DNA of 54,861 nt from Cecembia lonarensis LW9 (GTDB lineage Bacteria; Bacteroidota; Bacteroidia; Cytophagales; Cyclobacteriaceae): NCBI RefSeq assembly GCF_000298295.1, contig NZ_AMGM01000024.1:1-54861 (forward strand), read 5' to 3'. Of this stretch, positions 44,872 to 52,179 are shown piece by piece (positions within the stretch are counted from its first letter, which is position 1; each line of letters opens with the position of its first letter). A model generated the notes under the pieces. The model had not been told where the DNA came from and ran no database searches. It worked only from the letters and a program-made list of their open reading frames with translations. The position numbers and the translations under genes are program-made.

Positions 44872-46353
44872 CTACAAATTGTTTTCTTTGATCACTTCTT
44901 TAGAAACCACATGTCCAGAAATGATAGTAGGAGGCACTCCCGGTCCTGGAACAGTAAGCTGTCCTGTGTAATAAAGGTTCTTAACTTTTTTACTTTTCAA
45001 AGAAGGTTTTAATATGGCAGTTTGCAAAAGTGTATTGGCCAATCCATAGGCATTTCCTTTAAATGCATTATAGTCTGCTTTGAAGTCACTGTGTGCATAT
45101 GAGCGCTTGTATATGACATGACTTCTGATTTCCTGACCGGTTAATTTTTCCAGTCTGTCCATAACCATATGGTAGTATTTTTCTCTGATTTCCTCTCCAT
45201 CCTCTAGGTTTGGAGCCAAAGGGATTAAGATTACCAGGTTTTCTTTTCCCTCCGGAGCTACTGATGGATCTGTTTTTGAAGCTGCTGACAAGTAGAAGAG
45301 CGGTCTTTCAGGCCATCTTGGGCTTTTATAGATGGCATCCGCATGCGGACCCATTTGTTCATCAAAAAAGAGGCAGTGATGGGTCAAGTTATCCAACTTT
45401 TTGTCAACACCTAGATAAAATAAAAGGGAAGAAGGTGCCATTACCCGATTATCCCAATATTTTTCATCATAATTTCTAACATCAGGGGCCAATAATTTCG
45501 AATCAATATGATGGTAATCTGCTGCGCCAATCACCACATCCGCTTCGAATTTATCTCCATTTTTGAGCGTGACATCCTTAGCAATGCCATTCTTTACATT
45601 GATATGTGATACATCAGCACCCAAATGGATTTTTACGCCCTTTTCTTCTGCGAGTGCCACCATCCCTTTTACGATTTCATGCATTCCCCCCATGGGATAC
45701 CAGGTCCCTAAAACAATATCTGCATAATTCATGAGGCTGTATAAAGCAGGAATATTTTCTGCTGTTTCCCCAAGAAATATGACAGGAAATTCCATCAGAC
45801 GGATGATTTTTTCATCTTTGAAAAACTTTCTGACGTGCTTGGCCATGGATTGAAATACATCCATTCTGACCACATCAGCTAGCAAACCTGGACTTGTAAA
45901 TTCAAACAAAGATCTGCTGGGGCGATAGACCAAGTCGTTAATGCCTACTTTGTATTTATATGCCGCTTGTTTGAGAAATTCATCCAGTTTTGGCCCTACC
46001 CCCGGTTCCATACTTTCTAATAAGGCTCTAAATTGAGAAAGGTCTGCAGGGATTTCCACAAACTCATTTTCTCCAAAAACCACAGTGTAGGAGGGGTCTA
46101 GTCTGATCAAATCATAATAATCGGATGGCTTTTTGCCAAAATGAGCAAAATAATTTTCAAACACATCTGGCATCCAATACCATGAAGGGCCCATATCAAA
46201 TACAAAACCCTCGGCTTCGAACTTTCGAGCTCTTCCGCCGGGGGTTGTGTTTTTTTCTAGAATGGTTACCTGATATCCTGCGTGCACCAAATGTGTAGCT
46301 GCTGATAGTCCGGCAAAACCCGCACCGATAACAACTACCTTTTTGTTGGGCAT
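44872..46353 (-). CDS. crtI: Phytoene desaturase CrtI
   Basis: CrtI desaturates phytoene to lycopene using FAD. The 493 residues begin with the Rossmann motif VVVIGAGFAGLSAATHL and dinucleotide-binding EKNTTPGGRARKFE. The substrate domain spans the middle, and the C-terminal signature YYTGQLTVPGPGVPPTIISG is clear. The number of desaturation steps cannot be read from sequence. The start is 6 bases after the sigma-factor stop, so sigma-crtI-crtB form one operon. Confidence 0.96.
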   Translation of the reverse strand: MPNKKVVVIGAGFAGLSAATHLVHAGYQVTILEKNTTPGGRARKFEAEGFVFDMGPSWYWMPDVFENYFAHFGKKPSDYYDLIRLDPSYTVVFGENEFVEIPADLSQFRALLESMEPGVGPKLDEFLKQAAYKYKVGINDLVYRPSRSLFEFTSPGLLADVVRMDVFQSMAKHVRKFFKDEKIIRLMEFPVIFLGETAENIPALYSLMNYADIVLGTWYPMGGMHEIVKGMVALAEEKGVKIHLGADVSHINVKNGIAKDVTLKNGDKFEADVVIGAADYHHIDSKLLAPDVRNYDEKYWDNRVMAPSSLLFYLGVDKKLDNLTHHCLFFDEQMGPHADAIYKSPRWPERPLFYLSAASKTDPSVAPEGKENLVILIPLAPNLEDGEEIREKYYHMVMDRLEKLTGQEIRSHVIYKRSYAHSDFKADYNAFKGNAYGLANTLLQTAILKPSLKSKKVKNLYYTGQLTVPGPGVPPTIISGHVVSKEVIKENNL

Positions 46354-46359
46354 AGTTGA

Positions 46360-46872
46360 TTAATTTTTATGTTTATAAACCAGTAAATCTTCTTTTAAAA
46401 GCTTTCTAGCAATATGTATTCTATTTTTTACAGTTCCAATTGGAATATTTAATTTATCTGCAATTTCGTGATATTTGAACCCTTTGTAATGCATCATAAA
46501 GGGAACTTTATAAACATCATCCAATTTATCAATTGCTGCGTAGATATCGTCCATGGCAAAATCTCCATAAGCACCATTTTCTACTAAAATGTCTCCCGAA
46601 TTAATGTAGTGCAGGTTGTCTGTTGTATCTACAAAAGTCCCTCTTCTTACCATTCTCTGATAATTGGTAATGAAGGTGTTTTTCATGATTGTGTATAACC
46701 ATGCCTTAAGATTTGTACCCTCAGTGAATTTATCCCTGTTGGTGAATGCTTTGACCATGGTATCCTGTAACAGATCATTGGCATCATCCATGTCCCTGGT
46801 CAATTTTAAAGCAAATGGCTTAAGAGAACTTGAAAGTTTGTTAAGCGAGTAACTGAATTCTAGAGTTGTCAT
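46360..46872 (-). CDS. ECF RNA polymerase sigma factor
   Basis: A 170-residue group-4 (ECF) sigma factor from ATG 46872; a TTG 8 codons upstream is less likely. The sigma2 region has FALKLTRDMDDANDLLQDT and KFTEGTNLKAWLYTIMKNT. The sigma4 helix-turn-helix reads GFKYHEIADKLNIPIGTVKNR. No anti-sigma factor gene is adjacent. Placed directly before crtI and near a B12-type MerR gene, it resembles the LitR-LitS light-response scheme of actinobacteria. That comparison is inference. Confidence 0.92.
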   Translation of the reverse strand: MTTLEFSYSLNKLSSSLKPFALKLTRDMDDANDLLQDTMVKAFTNRDKFTEGTNLKAWLYTIMKNTFITNYQRMVRRGTFVDTTDNLHYINSGDILVENGAYGDFAMDDIYAAIDKLDDVYKVPFMMHYKGFKYHEIADKLNIPIGTVKNRIHIARKLLKEDLLVYKHKN

Positions 46873-46885
46873 GGCTATTTGTTTT

Positions 46886-46915
46886 TGTTTAATCAAATGT
46901 AGTAAAGATTAAACA
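46886..46915. promoter_or_regulatory. 9-bp inverted repeat upstream of the sigma/crt operon (candidate operator)
   Basis: TGTTTAATC (46886-46894) and GATTAAACA (46907-46915) are perfect complements, with 12 bases between (centre-to-centre 21 bases, two helical turns). It lies 14 bases upstream of the sigma ATG. A site for the B12 MerR protein is inferred. Confidence 0.55.
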
Positions 46916-46950
46916 ATCTGCAAATATTTTGTCTAATTATTTTTAAAAAA

Positions 46951-46959
46951 TATTAAACA
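46951..46959. promoter_or_regulatory. Third half-site of the crt operator motif
   Basis: TATTAAACA matches GATTAAACA in 8 of 9 bases, in the same orientation as the second arm and 44 bases further from the sigma gene. The spacing is close to four helical turns. Confidence 0.3.
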
Positions 46960-47024
46960 AAAATAAATGTACTTGCGCTAATTCCCCTAAAAATCCGATT
47001 TTAACGTCTTTTTTGCCCATTTTC

Positions 47025-47058
47025 AAATAAAAAAGGTGAAGTTGCCAAACTTCACCTT
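47025..47058 (-). terminator. Terminator after the MerR/B12 regulator
   Basis: AAGGTGAAGTT and AACTTCACCTT form a perfect 11-bp stem with a 4-base loop. A T-run follows on the minus strand. It separates the cruF-crtZ-merR unit from the sigma unit. Confidence 0.85.
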
Positions 47059-47085
47059 GTTTAATTTTTTTTAAAAAAAGTAAAA

Positions 47086-47991
47086 CTATTTCTCTTGTGG
47101 TACCGCTTCAATTTCCGTTAACATATCTTTAAGTTGTCGGATGTAATGCATTGCTTTCACATTACTTGGGAACTTCAGGTCTTGACCAACGATTTGGTAT
47201 CCAGATACAATGATGTCACATTGAGAAAATCTTTCTGCCAAGGCATCTAAGTACTCTTGGATATATTCCGAGCTTGGTGATGTGGTGATTACTGTTAAGA
47301 TATACTCTGGTTTATGGAGTTTGTAAACTGTAAATAAATCATCATTAGGTGTGTTTTGACCCAAGTAAATCACCCTATGACCATTATTTTTGATTAGGAA
47401 TGCAGCAAAAAGAATGGAAATTTCATGCAATTCTCCTTCGGGTAAGTATAGTAGAAACTTTTTACCTCCCGGTTTTGTGACTTGACCATCAATCGCTACG
47501 ATCAATTTTTGGCGGACCAAGTTGCTGATAAAATGTTCTTGAGCGGGATTTATCGCCCCTGTTTGCCACAAAACACCAATCTTGGACATGAATGGGTAGA
47601 TGATGTTCATCATGGTCTGCTCAAAACCTATTTTAAGTATATTGGTAGAAAGAACTTTATCAAACCTCTCCTCATCCATTTCAATCATGCAAATGGTCAA
47701 AGCATGAATTTGATCATCATGGGTCAGACTTCTTTCAGTAAGTTTAACCACCTCCTCGCGCATTTCTTGTTCTGACATGCTTGCGATTTTACTGATTTTA
47801 TAACCGTTATCATTTAATAAGGCCACATTTAAAATCAGTTTTAAGTCCTCATCGTCATAGTAGCGAATATTTGTATCCGTTCGCTTTGGTGAAAGCAGGT
47901 TGTACCGCTGTTCCCAGATACGTAATGTATGTGCCTTAATTCCAGACAATTGTTCCAGGTCTTTGATTGAATACGTGCTGACTATGCTCAT
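47086..47991 (-). CDS. MerR-family regulator with B12-binding domain, CarH/LitR-like
   Basis: The 301 residues have an N-terminal MerR helix-turn-helix (about 8-70; TYSIKDLEQLSGIKAHTLRI and WEQRYNLL). Then come a helix bundle and a B12-binding Rossmann domain (about 175-300). The four-helix part has W142-x9-E152-H153 (LWQTGAINPAQEHF), the CarH upper-face signature. The lower ligand motif is E187-x-H189-x-x-S192 (GELHEIS); the last residue is Ser where Gly is usual. In CarH, AdoCbl bound here makes a light-sensitive repressor. The start overlaps the crtZ stop by 4 bases. Confidence 0.9.
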   Translation of the reverse strand: MSIVSTYSIKDLEQLSGIKAHTLRIWEQRYNLLSPKRTDTNIRYYDDEDLKLILNVALLNDNGYKISKIASMSEQEMREEVVKLTERSLTHDDQIHALTICMIEMDEERFDKVLSTNILKIGFEQTMMNIIYPFMSKIGVLWQTGAINPAQEHFISNLVRQKLIVAIDGQVTKPGGKKFLLYLPEGELHEISILFAAFLIKNNGHRVIYLGQNTPNDDLFTVYKLHKPEYILTVITTSPSSEYIQEYLDALAERFSQCDIIVSGYQIVGQDLKFPSNVKAMHYIRQLKDMLTEIEAVPQEK

Positions 47992-48428
47992 TTACTTTTA
48001 AAATATTTTTTCGGTACAACAAAAAGGCCAAAGGATACAGCATCATCTTTATTGTTGGTCGCGTGGTGCGCCTGATGTGCTCTGAATATCCCCAACAGCA
48101 ACTTATTTTTAGGTCTTTCAAACCATTTTATTCTTCTATGCACTAATACATCATGGATAAAGAAATAAAGCATCCCGTAAAAACTGATACCCATACCTAT
48201 CCAAAATCTATAATCCAATCCTTCCAATCCAAGAAATATCATTAAAACCGCGATACTTCCAAATAATAATGAAAACAAATCATTCAGCTCAAAAAAGGAT
48301 TTACTAGGCTGATGGTGGGTTTTATGGATATTCCACAGTGGCCCATGCATGATATATTTATGTATAAACCAACCTGAAAATTCCATGATAGCAAACCCTA
48401 ATATTGTGAACAACAAAGCATACATCAT
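47988..48428 (-). CDS. crtZ: Beta-carotene hydroxylase CrtZ
   Basis: CrtZ adds the 3-hydroxyl to beta-ionone rings using a membrane di-iron centre. The 146 residues have three or four hydrophobic helices and the His clusters of the family: HKYIMH at 23-28, HKTHH at 35-39, HDVLVH at 92-97 and HQAHH at 118-122. The protein is short, as in other Bacteroidota CrtZ. A TGTTTAATC half-site lies 26 bases upstream. The stop overlaps the merR start. Confidence 0.92.
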   Translation of the reverse strand: MMYALLFTILGFAIMEFSGWFIHKYIMHGPLWNIHKTHHQPSKSFFELNDLFSLLFGSIAVLMIFLGLEGLDYRFWIGMGISFYGMLYFFIHDVLVHRRIKWFERPKNKLLLGIFRAHQAHHATNNKDDAVSFGLFVVPKKYFKSK

Positions 48429-48453
48429 ATCAATAACCTATTTAATATCAGAA

Positions 48454-48462
48454 TGTTTAATC
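48454..48462. promoter_or_regulatory. TGTTTAATC half-site upstream of crtZ
   Basis: This is an exact copy of the 9-base arm of the inverted repeat near the sigma gene. It lies 26 bases before crtZ in the 37-base cruF-crtZ spacer. No perfect partner is seen. Confidence 0.35.
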
Positions 48463-48465
48463 GTT

Positions 48466-49155
48466 TTAAATAATAAAATTCAAGATCACAAAGAAAGCCG
48501 TTAGATTGAACAATAGAAAAAAAGATATTTTGTTCTCTTTCTTGAATTGAAGCTTTCTGTAAATCATGTGAATGATAAAAGCAACACCTAACCAGCCCAA
48601 ATAATTGGACAAAGGAATTTCATTGCCTTCCCATGACCAAAAGTCTAATGCTATGGCTACAGGCTCTATGGCAAAATCAATGAGTACCATCATAAAAGCT
48701 CCCAAAATGGCTGCAAGCCAATCTTTTGAAATTAATCTATTTAAAATGGAGCCAGTCAAGTACACAAGTATGAGCCAATTAACCCCAATCATTAAGGGCA
48801 CTTCCAAGAGTTGCACTCCTAGAACGGGTCCATAAGCATAATTGCCAAAAGGAAACCCGGTATGAACACCTAAAGCCTCGGAACCATAACCTAACGTCCA
48901 GGCTGCTGCAGCGAAGATTAGAAACTGTTTGTTCCAGTCGCTGTGAAACAAAAGCATAACACCTACTGTCATCAATAAATGAAAGGGTGTTAAATACTGG
49001 AAATAAGGCCTGATTTCTGGTATGGCCATTCCTGCTATACCCACCAAATAAAGAATTGATACTATAATCTTTACCAACGTCAAGTGCCTGATGCTCCAGT
49101 TTTGTATTTGAAGAAGAGGGCTTGGTGGCGTCGTTGTTTTTAATTTTAATGACAT
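48466..49155 (-). CDS. cruF: Carotenoid 1,2-hydratase, CruF-like (PF04240)
   Basis: From ATG 49155 the protein has 229 residues and about seven membrane helices. It has the Caroten_synth family stretch SEALGVHTGFPFGNYAYG followed by GVQLLEVPLMIGVNWL. In gamma-carotene CruF this family hydrates the psi-end to a 1'-hydroxyl. The lycopene-cyclase (CrtYcd) PxEE motif is absent, so I prefer a hydratase over a cyclase, though sequence cannot exclude a bisanhydrobacterioruberin-type relative. It starts the cluster and is divergent from DUF4286. Confidence 0.83.
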   Translation of the reverse strand: MSLKLKTTTPPSPLLQIQNWSIRHLTLVKIIVSILYLVGIAGMAIPEIRPYFQYLTPFHLLMTVGVMLLFHSDWNKQFLIFAAAAWTLGYGSEALGVHTGFPFGNYAYGPVLGVQLLEVPLMIGVNWLILVYLTGSILNRLISKDWLAAILGAFMMVLIDFAIEPVAIALDFWSWEGNEIPLSNYLGWLGVAFIIHMIYRKLQFKKENKISFFLLFNLTAFFVILNFII

Positions 49156-49258
49156 ATTCTTAAGGACCAATCTGTGTGGAAGGCAAAATCTTTAACTACA
49201 TGAACGTATATTTGTTGGTAGATATACAGAACAAAAGTAAAAATAAAACCAAAATATT

Positions 49259-49564
49259 ATGTTATTGTACAACGTAACCGTCAATATTGAAAAGGATACC
49301 GAAGAAGAATGGGTAATTTGGATGAAGGAAGTCCATATCCCGGATGTATTGGCTACAGGTATGTTCATAGAAAATAAGTTTTACAAAATCCTGCATGATT
49401 CCGAAGATGGAAGTGTAAATTATTCGGTACAATACTTTACAGACCATATGGATAAGATTTTGGATTATCAGAAAAGGTTTGCCCCAAAGTTGCAACAGGA
49501 TACCAAAGACAGGTTTGGGGAAAAGTTTGTGGTTTTTAGAACCTTATTGGAAACAGTGGAATAA
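49259..49564 (+). CDS. DUF4286 family protein
   Basis: This 101-residue protein matches DUF4286: MLLYNVTVNIEKDTEEEWVI, HIPDVLATGMF with ENKFYKIL, and a KYxxRFAP-like LDYQKRFAPKL. A ferredoxin-like fold is expected and no function is known. It is divergent from cruF and 11 bases upstream of tag on the same strand. Confidence 0.85.
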   Translation: MLLYNVTVNIEKDTEEEWVIWMKEVHIPDVLATGMFIENKFYKILHDSEDGSVNYSVQYFTDHMDKILDYQKRFAPKLQQDTKDRFGEKFVVFRTLLETVE

Positions 49565-49575
49565 GCCAACATTTT

Positions 49576-50184
49576 ATGCAATCAAATCTTTCAGACCAAA
49601 AATGCCGATGCGATTGGTGCTTGGGTTTTGACGCGTATATCCGCTATCATGATGAGGAATGGGGGGTTCCCGTGTGGGATGATAAAAAGCAATTTGAATT
49701 TTTAATCCTTGAAAGTGCCCAAGCTGGCCTAAGTTGGTCGACAATATTAAAAAAGCGAAGTGGATATCATAATGCCTTTAACGCCTTTGACTATAAACAG
49801 GTAGCTTTATTTTCAGAAACTGATATTCAAAGACTCCTAAAGGATCAAAATATAATTAGGAATGAGCTCAAAATCAGAGCAGCAGTAAACAACGCGAGTC
49901 GATTTATGGAAATTCAGGCCGCTTTCGGATCGTTTTGCAATTATATCTGGGATTTTGTAGATGGGGTACCGATTCAAAATGAATGGAAAACTATACAGGA
50001 AATTCCACCCAATAATGTCCTTTCTGATAAACTGTCGAAGGATCTAAAGCAAAGGGGGTTTAAATTTTTGGGTTCCACTATCATTTATGCCCATATGCAG
50101 GCAACAGGCCTGGTCAATGATCACCTGATGCATTGCTGGCGATATGAGGTGGTGAAAAATTTAGATTCTGCAAAAAAGGGCTAA
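49576..50184 (+). CDS. tag: DNA-3-methyladenine glycosylase I
   Basis: TagA removes 3-methyladenine from alkylated DNA. The 202 residues have the N-terminal Cys-x2-Cys-like region KCRCDWCLG, YHDEEWGVPVWDDKKQFEFL, LESAQAGLSWSTILKKR and the C-terminal zinc-ligand HMQATGLVNDHLMHC. The stop lies inside the arm of a minus-strand terminator for the next gene. DUF4286 lies 11 bases upstream; no shared function is evident. Confidence 0.95.
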   Translation: MQSNLSDQKCRCDWCLGFDAYIRYHDEEWGVPVWDDKKQFEFLILESAQAGLSWSTILKKRSGYHNAFNAFDYKQVALFSETDIQRLLKDQNIIRNELKIRAAVNNASRFMEIQAAFGSFCNYIWDFVDGVPIQNEWKTIQEIPPNNVLSDKLSKDLKQRGFKFLGSTIIYAHMQATGLVNDHLMHCWRYEVVKNLDSAKKG

Positions 50185-50205
50185 GCAGTTTCCTACTTAA
50201 CCCTT
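50172..50205 (-). terminator. Terminator of the duplicated-domain gene, overlapping the tag stop
   Basis: On the minus strand AAGGGTTAAGTAG pairs with CTGCTTAGCCCTT (two G-U pairs) and is followed by TTTTTT. The stem includes the last codons of tag on the other strand. Confidence 0.7.
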
Positions 50206-50219
50206 ATACTTGCAAGCTT

Positions 50220-50963
50220 TTATTTGGTTGGCTTATATGCTTCGGCATACTTGCTCCAAATTTCATAGATTGGATTTCCGGTGGAGCTTAACCCACTGTG
50301 ATGCCATTCTCCATCCTTAATCTCAAAATCGAAACTTAGGCTGGCACCTACCCTGGAGTCGTCTCTAGAAAAAAACGTAATTAACTCCGTGTATTTCCCA
50401 TTTTCAGCTGTGTAAGTTCCTCCTCCAGTTCCCATAAATTCCTTGGTTTCGGAATTGAAGGCAATCCACTGAAATCTGCCTCCACTCAAAATCTTCACGG
50501 TTCTTCTCGCGCCCGGCGTTGATCTGGATATTTCACCGTCAGATTTTCTTCCTGTAAAAACCCAATTTCCTGTCAAATCATCTTTTCTGTTTCCGATTTT
50601 TTCCCAGATTTCCACCAAAGTTTTTCCATCAATTTGAGCGGATATAACAAGCCTTTCTCCTGTTCGGTCTAGGTTATAAGTGGTAGTAGTACCCACTTTC
50701 TCTGGGTCCATAGTAAAAAAGTCCAAGGTTTCCTTGTAAACATTGCCTTCTAGGCTAAAATCACCCCCTCCGGCTCCAATAAATTTATTAGTGCCCAATT
50801 CCTTAGCACCAAAAGCAAAATAACCGTCCTGGTAAATTTTAATGAATTCTTTGTCATTCATTTCTTTTCCATCCTGATGGGTCATTTTCCAGGCGCCCTC
50901 GATAATTTGAGCTTGAAGGATTCCTGCCAAAAATAGCATCGGTAGCATCAGTATCTTTTTCAT
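50220..50963 (-). CDS. Secreted protein with two copies of one beta-rich domain
   Basis: ATG 50963 gives 247 residues with a signal peptide (KKILMLPMLFLAGILQAQ). The frame is open further upstream but without a signal peptide. The mature part holds two related halves of about 100 residues. Half 1 has GAWKMTHQDGKEMND, FIGAGGGDFSLEGN, ETLDFFTMDP and EIWEKI. Half 2 has GNWVFTGRKSDGEIS, FMGTGGGTYTAENG, ELITFFSRDDSRV and EIWSKY. A lipocalin-like or DUF4488-like fold fits; no function is assigned. It is divergent from the Rieske gene 54 bases away. Confidence 0.85.
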   Translation of the reverse strand: MKKILMLPMLFLAGILQAQIIEGAWKMTHQDGKEMNDKEFIKIYQDGYFAFGAKELGTNKFIGAGGGDFSLEGNVYKETLDFFTMDPEKVGTTTTYNLDRTGERLVISAQIDGKTLVEIWEKIGNRKDDLTGNWVFTGRKSDGEISRSTPGARRTVKILSGGRFQWIAFNSETKEFMGTGGGTYTAENGKYTELITFFSRDDSRVGASLSFDFEIKDGEWHHSGLSSTGNPIYEIWSKYAEAYKPTK

Positions 50964-51017
50964 AAATGGATTTTTGTTTATAGTTTGGCTGTACAATATA
51001 ATCGAAAGAAGCTGTTG

Positions 51018-51338
51018 ATGAAAACGTTTATACTTGGAAGGACGAAAGAAGAGGTGGAAAGGTTGGTTCCTGAAAATCAAATTAAAACCGTCAGGCTTGG
51101 TGAGGAGAAAATTTGTTTGAGCCGTGTAGGAAATGCTTATTTTGCATTTGAGCGTACTTGCCCTCACAGAAAGGCTGATTTAGCTAATGGTTTTATCAAC
51201 AAGTTTCAGGAAGTCATTTGTCCACTTCATCAATACCGTTTTAACCTGGTGACAGGAAGATGCCATCAGTCCAACTGCCAGGATCTTAAGTTATTTAAAA
51301 ATGAAATTACCCCAGAGGGTTTGAAAATCTATATATGA
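51018..51338 (+). CDS. Rieske-type [2Fe-2S] domain protein
   Basis: From ATG 51018 the protein is 106 residues. An in-frame ATG-like start 11 codons upstream falls in the divergent promoter region and is unlikely. The cluster ligands are in CPHRKADL and CPLHQYRF (Cys-x-His and Cys-x2-His), as in small ferredoxin-type Rieske proteins. No other domain is present, so it is probably an electron carrier or oxygenase partner of unknown partner. Two bases separate it from the convergent tRNA-binding protein gene. Confidence 0.9.
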   Translation: MKTFILGRTKEEVERLVPENQIKTVRLGEEKICLSRVGNAYFAFERTCPHRKADLANGFINKFQEVICPLHQYRFNLVTGRCHQSNCQDLKLFKNEITPEGLKIYI

Positions 51339-51340
51339 AC

Positions 51341-51676
51341 CTAAAATAATTTTGCACCATTCGGTACTATTTTATCCGATGTGGAAAGAATAATAGCGCC
51401 ATTTTGGTCTTTAAATCCTGTCACCAAGACCTCTGAAATGAAATTGGCGATTTGTTTGGGCTTAAAATTACAAACACACAAAACCTGTACTCCTATCAGA
51501 TTTTCAGGCAGATAGTTTACAGTAATTTGTGCAGAGGACTTTCTTACGCCCAACTCACCTAGATCTATCCATAGCTTATAGGCTGGTTTTAGTGCTTTTT
51601 CAAAATTTTCTACCTTGATAATTGTGCCGATTCTCAAGTCGATTCTTTGAAAATCACAAAAGTCAATCGTTTGCAT
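51341..51676 (-). CDS. tRNA-binding (EMAP/CsaA-like) domain protein
   Basis: The 111-residue protein is a stand-alone OB-fold tRNA-binding domain like CsaA. Motifs are DLRIGTIIKVENFEKA, YKLWIDLGELGVRKSSAQ and VLCVCNFKPKQIANF with the family's VCNxxP-like turn. CsaA has been described as a chaperone-like, tRNA-binding protein; the role here is not known. Confidence 0.87.
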   Translation of the reverse strand: MQTIDFCDFQRIDLRIGTIIKVENFEKALKPAYKLWIDLGELGVRKSSAQITVNYLPENLIGVQVLCVCNFKPKQIANFISEVLVTGFKDQNGAIILSTSDKIVPNGAKLF

Positions 51677-51748
51677 TGTGAAATATTTTTATTAAATTTG
51701 AAACATAAGTATAAACGTAGAGTTAAAATTACTCAACCTCCATCACAA

Positions 51749-52123
51749 ATGATATTTAAGGACAAGAATTCTATTAAAGGATTAAATATATTCCTTCTGG
51801 GAATAAGTTTCTCCTTTTTTTTCAGTTTTGCTGCCCTAGCTCAAGGTGAAAAAGAGAAGGGTATGCAGGATTTTCCACGGAATCCTGATGACTTGGGGCA
51901 ATTAGAAAGTTCCGAATTTTCTCAGTTAGATTGGAGGCAAGAAAATCAAAGATTGAATGCTATAAAACCTTTAGAAGGTAAGAACCCTAATAATCAAAAT
52001 CTTTTGAGAAAAGAAAACCCAATATATAGACAGGGTGGAGAAAAAGATGGTAGAAAAGAAGGGATGTCTACTTTATCGTTTAACCTATTCCTCTACATTG
52101 TAGACAAATTCAGAGAAGACTAA
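51749..52123 (+). CDS. Small secreted hypothetical protein
   Basis: ATG 51749 gives 124 residues; an open frame continues further upstream but crosses the start of the opposite gene. There is a basic start, a hydrophobic segment (NIFLLGISFSFFFSFAALA) ending near an AQ cut site, and then a charged, Asn/Glu/Lys-rich tail without known motifs. I do not recognise the family. A strong terminator lies 26 bases downstream. Confidence 0.62.
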   Translation: MIFKDKNSIKGLNIFLLGISFSFFFSFAALAQGEKEKGMQDFPRNPDDLGQLESSEFSQLDWRQENQRLNAIKPLEGKNPNNQNLLRKENPIYRQGGEKDGRKEGMSTLSFNLFLYIVDKFRED

Positions 52124-52148
52124 ATGCAAATACCAATAAATCCAAAAT

Positions 52149-52179
52149 AAAAAAAGAGATCATGTGATCTCTTTTTTTT
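52149..52179. terminator. Bidirectional terminator between the small secreted protein and the TrmH-type gene
   Basis: AAAAAGAGATCA and TGATCTCTTTTT form a perfect 12-bp stem with a 2-base loop. The arms give U-rich ends on both strands. Confidence 0.85.

Noticed and set aside
46873-47024. tRNA or attenuator upstream of the sigma gene
   Set aside because: The only structure is the spaced 9-bp inverted repeat. Its 12-base spacer suits a protein-binding site better than an RNA stem, and no cloverleaf pattern exists.
48466-49155. Lycopene cyclase (CrtYcd) for the membrane protein at the head of the crt cluster
   Set aside because: The CrtYcd PxEE-type motifs are absent, and the VHTGFPFG stretch is that of the CruF/Caroten_synth family. 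The call was made as a hydratase.
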